Assembly (NCBI GenBank): GCA_907163375.1
Contig: CAJQUW010006279.1
Location: forward strand, 248,001 to 312,000
Direction: 5' to 3'
From: Prostheceraeus crozeri
Lineage: Eukaryota > Platyhelminthes > Polycladida > Euryleptidae
Length of the DNA stretch: 64,000 nucleotides
Positions 59,977 through 64,000 of the stretch are shown here, piece after piece (the first letter of the stretch is position 1; every line of letters starts with the position of its first letter). Below the pieces are notes generated by a model, which was not told the DNA's origin, did not search any database, and was given only the letters and a program-made list of their open reading frames with translations. The position numbers were made by a program, and so were the translations under genes.

Positions 59977-60477
59977 ATCAACCTTTCATCGTAACAGAAT
60001 CGAGTCGCGTGCTGGTAAACAGAAGCCTGCACTAGTGGACAGAATTGCGAAAACATTGCAATTTATATATGATTTTATGCGTTAATTGTAATTTATTGTC
60101 ATTTTACACGATAATTGCAATAAAATGATACAATATATAAATTGCAATTTTTGTATTTTTCGTTTGCGAAATTTTCATCGTACATTTATCATCATCGATT
60201 CATCTCAGTGTTGCTTCCTTTACAAAGATTTTTGCTCTCTTCAGGATAAAAAATGAAAACATTCATATCATTGCTGCTTTTTGTTGATTATAATTGATAT
60301 CACTGTAGTATACGAAAATTGTAATAAAAATACCTTAATGACTATATTATAGCCTACTACTTGTGCTTCATGGTCGATCACAGGAGCAATATCAATTTAC
60401 CTGTAAGTCACGAAACGCGCATGTACAGAGAAAACCGTCAATATTTCGTAAAACCACCTTCAGCATCAGTCTAAAAG
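59977..60477. other. Spacer between elements A and B, left part
   Basis: No gene recognised. An AT-rich imperfect palindrome around 60058-60145 (TGCAATTTATATA facing TATATAAATTGCA) is visible. Confidence 0.4.
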
Positions 60478-60735
60478 CATCTTAGCAACGGTCTAAAGCT
60501 AAACGTGAGGAAAACAAAAGGCTTGGTTGACTATCGTGGTTGCTTCAAAGAGTGCTGTGATATTGAGACTCTCTTCCCCTGCATCAACTTTCAAGAAAGT
60601 GTCAGATTCCTTGGGATTGTCTTGGATCGCTCCTTTGGGTGGAAGAGTCATATAAAGTATGTTGAGAAGAAATGTGCTCAAAGATTGTATATCCTAAGAA
60701 GGATGAAAGCGGTAACAAGCGATGAGCAATTCCCT
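60478..60735 (+). mobile_element. LINE ORF2 C-terminal scrap
   Basis: LSNGLKLNVRKTKGLVDYRG near 60480 is the NP.KT-type motif that follows the reverse transcriptase catalytic box. ESVRFLGIVLDRSFGWKSHI near 60598 and KCAQRLYILRRMKAVTSDEQ near 60672 follow: the FLG motif and the region after it. One frame, about 85 codons, without stops. The flanks carry no other LINE parts. It is CR1/Rex-like by impression. Confidence 0.75.
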
Positions 60736-61012
60736 AGTAGCCCAGCCATGGACACAGAATCCATGATCGATGATTCCAATAAATCCATGGAAAATTAAAA
60801 ATTGAAAATCATTGTTGGTAAGCATGTTTAATGATTGGAAAGCTTATATGCATTGTCAAAATACATCGATCATCATTATTGAACCAAAAATACGCAATTA
60901 TAATATCTTAAAAACTTCCATTGATGATTCATGCATAAATCTCGGTTAAACATTGATGATAATTCACATTGATAAAATAAAGATTATTCCTTTTCAATTC
61001 TTATACAGTATT
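60736..61012. other. Spacer between elements A and B, right part
   Basis: AT-rich, no feature recognised before the terminus of B. Confidence 0.4.
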
Positions 61013-64000
61013 CCCGGGTTGAAAAAACCGAGATAATTTATCTAATATATGACTGATGGTGATAAATTTTACAAATATTAGATAATTGTTTTATAAAACA
61101 ATCAAATACTGCATATTTGATATTTTTTAATAATTTCTGATACATTTTTGATCATTATTTGACAAATATTATCATAATCACTTAAATGTTCAAATCTGAA
61201 ACATTTTACAAATATTTATAAATTAATTTGTCTTATATAACAAAAATATTTCTGCATACTTATATGATTGTTGGCATTTAACAGTGCAGTAATCGGAGTT
61301 CTGAACTCATCTGTTTGGCTACATGATGACAATGTTCACGTCAAATGATTGAAAAATCACAACTTTTTATCACTAGCCAGCAGCTGGTGTCAAAACGGAA
61401 CCGAACCTCCAAGACAAATACGTGAACATTGGAATTGAACTTGAACAGTGTAACTTGCAAAGGAGCAGTGTCTGTGTTAATCTTCACATCACATTGAAGT
61501 CGATGAACATGCAGTTTGATTTCACAGACAAGCACAATAGCAGCACCCATATTCCCCGTACTCCATTAATAATTGCAGCTCTACATTAATATGAGCGTTT
61601 TTTTCTTCCTTGCATGCCTTCAGTCGAGGACTTCTATATAATACGATCGAGTGACGTTATAACAACATCAATCTTGCCTTACACGTAGGATCATTGCTTT
61701 ATAGAGTGACTCACGCATAGAGTGCACGTGCCCTCGCCGTCTTTGGCGCGCACTGTCTTACTTTGCGTTTCTTTTAACAATGCATGACCTCACTGCTGCG
61801 CTCGTTTCGATATGCGCTCCTCAGTCGAACAGAAGGGCTGTGAATTGTAAAGCTTCCACTGGATGTGCCAACGACTTTTCATGCTGATTCTTTACATTGA
61901 CAAACTATGATTTCGTGAAGCTTCTTCGAATTGAACGAAATATGATAGAAGTGTGAATCGAATACCTGTGACTCAATTTCTGCAGATTCTCTCAAGTTTA
62001 CGTGCGGATAAGGGTAGAGCGAAGGCCACGTAAAAGAAGGTGAGACGATCACTCATGCTACAAACCAAGTTATTATTCCATGAAGTGTGAGTTAAATTGT
62101 ATTTTAGCTGTAAACGTACACCTTCATGGTCTCCTTTTTGAAATAATGTGCTTGAGATTGAAAAATAATTTAACATTTTTTCTTGACCTACCGGTGCTAA
62201 AGTTTTTGATTTAAAAACAATGAATATTTTTCTGAAATTCAGTAGGAAAGTTCAAGCGTCGCATCATTATCAGCGTGATCATTTTTATACTGTGCTTCAA
62301 TTGAGGGTTCTATTTCTTTTTCTCACTCTGACCTGGGTTTCATTCGGGAATAGATATTGGAGAATGTGACACGGCTGTTTTAGACGGTAGGAATTCAAAA
62401 ACAGCTTATGTTTTACTCCTTGTTCATCCGGTAGATATAGTGCGTACTAGGTTTACAGCATCAAGGTTTCAGGTAGTATCAGGCAAGGAAACTAAGTAGG
62501 CCTATTGATAGAGGGTAACATTATAAATTGGAAATTAGTAAGATTTCTGCAATTTTTTAAGTGTCATGCTAAAATCATGAGTTAATGAAATTGAAAAACA
62601 TGATATTATAATATACTATAAAATGAACCAGCACATGAGGTCTTGAAATGAAACCTTATTTTCTCAACCACTGAAACGAATTTTAATGCACACATTCTGC
62701 GGTCATGACTCAAAATAATTCAGAAAGCAGCGCCACTGCACTCGGTTTATACAGCATGTTTGAGACGAGTAGTAGGTGGATACTTGCTTTTTTTTAGATG
62801 GGGTTGCATGAATCCAAATGGTCCCATCCCCTGATTAAGAAATCGGGCTCAAGCTATATACATAAGACGGCTGACCAAATGGACCTCATTTGTGATTTAG
62901 CTGGTTATAAAAGTAAATCGTTTAATTTTCATAACGACTGATATGTCAGAGCTTCCGAATGTTTTGTAATCCTGGATATTTTGTGGCAAATGATATTGAT
63001 CGGCAGTCGCGGGTATAATACTGAATCTATTGTGAAGTACTTACGTTGCATTCTTAATATTTTTTGAATTGTGTTTGCATGTAATACATTATTATAATTG
63101 CAAATAAAGTTCTTGGAATTGCTGAAGATTAAATCAAGTGACTTCTTGGTTTTCTTAAAACAGGAAAAAGAGAAATAATACTGTTTATGTAAGGTACCTT
63201 TGGAAGTACATCCAAAACCTTAAAGCCTATCTTTTAACCCAAGAGGAAAGACTGTGAAGAGTTTTATCCAGAAATCCTCCTAAAGAATGACGGATATGGG
63301 CTCGAGTATTCTAAAGTTACCTGATATTTCTGTTACTGGCATTTGACAGCCGATGATCTATCTTTCGTAGAATTAGAGATTTATTATATGTGTATACGTT
63401 TGATACCCCTTCCATGTTTCTACACAATTTTTTTATCTTCCAGGTTTCGGGTAACATCAAAAAGAAATTGTCATAGAGAGTAGTTAAAAAGCATATCAGA
63501 AAGCATTTGTGTTTAGACCAAACTCCCTCATACAATTTCACATTTGATGAAAAATGTGTAACTTTTGATATAACTTGGCAATTAGAATTATTACTGTGTC
63601 GCTATTTGGATACAATCAGAAACAATTTACGTGATTTGGAACATGACAACAGTGATGTTCTTGGAGGATGCGGTATTGGTGATACAGATATTTTTGTCCT
63701 GCATCTACATCTCTCTACTGATGGTGGACAATTGTATAGGTATAAGAAATCAACAGTCTGGCCTGTCCATTGTATGCTTTTGGATTTGCCGTTACATCTA
63801 CAAACCAAACGAGAAAATGTTATCATCCTTGGACTTTGGGAAAGTAGGGTTAAACCTGATTGGTGTCACTTTTTAACAGATTATTTGAAAACGTCTGGTA
63901 TTGGTAGCCCAATGGACTTGAATCTGGGATGCTCATATATCAGAGTTCTACCGAAGTTGCATACTGCTGTGTTTGATCTACCGGCCGCCGCGAGTATCTT
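61013..64000 (+). mobile_element. DNA transposon B, 5' part to window end
   Basis: It starts CCCGGGTTGAAAAAACCGAG and continues into ATAATTTATCTAATAT, as in A. From 61013 to about 63050 it matches A (plus the flanks of C) in inverse orientation and has the empty site of C near 62636. Identity to A is about 99% over roughly 61150-62000 and about 90% further out. Beyond 63050 it carries sequence that A lacks, including an acceptor and an open transposase-like frame. The 3' terminus lies outside the window. Element orientation is set by the transposase frame. Confidence 0.7.
63444..64000 (+). CDS. Transposase exon of element B (tnp2/Transposase_21-like), partial
   Basis: A pyrimidine tract TTTTTTTATCTTCCAG ends at 63443, a good acceptor. 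In the same frame one TAG stop lies at 63474; from 63477 the frame is open to the end of the window, about 174 codons. It reads VVKKHIRKHLCLDQTPSYNF, then FDITWQLELLLCRYLDTIRN, then LHLHLSTDGGQLYRYKKSTV near 63702, WPVHCMLLDLPLHL, ENVIILGLWESRVKPDW near 63813, and LPKLHTAVFDLPAAASI at the end. The pattern DG...K.S..WP, then G.....KP.W and D.PA fits DDE transposases of the tnp2/Transposase_21 group, in which the DG and D.PA aspartates are catalytic. Superfamily placement is uncertain because the termini of B do not begin CACTA. The stop suggests decay, or the true acceptor lies downstream. Confidence 0.6.

Noticed and set aside
59448-61550. Identical 69-codon frames on opposite strands in A and B taken as a conserved gene
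   Set aside because: The DNA around them is equally identical, so conservation reflects recent copying or conversion. The frames run against the transposase orientation.
50556-64000. The 50-64 kb complex as a Polinton/Maverick
   Set aside because: No polymerase, integrase, ATPase or capsid-like coding. Terminal repeats are short and the only catalytic-looking frame is a DDE-type transposase.

Overview
The window reads as AT-rich, gene-poor DNA from an invertebrate animal, probably an arthropod or a relative; the species cannot be fixed. The evidence is indirect. There are THAP zinc-finger exons with GT-AG borders, LINEs of the jockey/CR1 and BovB-like RTE types, Penelope-like GIY-YIG pieces, a Tc1/mariner element, many hAT elements and a broken LTR retrotransposon. 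No complete conserved host gene, rRNA, tRNA or CRISPR array was found. Almost all recognisable sequence is mobile DNA, much of it nested.

Layout. 0.4-6.1 kb: a hairpin MITE, then LINE-1 (0.77-2.97 and 5.81-6.07 kb) split by LINE-2 (2.97-5.81 kb), which itself carries two smaller LINE 3' ends. 6.1-13.2 kb: no gene recognised. 13.2-19.2 kb: two probable nested TIR elements, then a three-deep hAT nest (I1 holds H, H holds N) with recognisable 8-bp target duplications at each level, then a second copy (I2) of the outer family. 20.5-27.2 kb: a Penelope-like fragment duplicated at about 99% identity inside a mosaic of recent direct repeats, a hAT remnant and a LINE with a C-terminal Cys/His cluster. 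28.0-28.5 kb: third copy (I3). 30.1-30.2 kb: a minus-strand THAP exon. 31.6-34.0 kb: a Tc1/mariner element inside a hAT element. 34.9-45.2 kb: an old broken LTR retrotransposon interrupted by two hAT elements (one carrying an RTE LINE) and a Penelope-like piece. 47.0-48.2 kb: an element with very long inverted repeats. 48.6-50.0 kb: three exact 173-bp tandem units followed by the longest intact reading frame.

50.5-64 kb is the most interesting part. Elements A (50556-59976) and B (61013 to beyond the window) are related DNA transposons facing outward from a 1-kb centre that holds a LINE scrap. A is interrupted by C (52051-58369), whose termini resemble those of A (CCCGGGTTGAAAAAAC in A, CCGGTGAAAAAAAA in C) and which contains THAP-coding remains. 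B matches the empty site and runs into an open frame resembling tnp2/Transposase_21-type DDE transposases, cut by the window end. Inner parts of the A and B arms are about 99% identical while outer parts are about 90%, which looks like gene conversion between inverted arms. All identities are by-eye estimates; clade names for fragments are inferences from motif memory, not searches.
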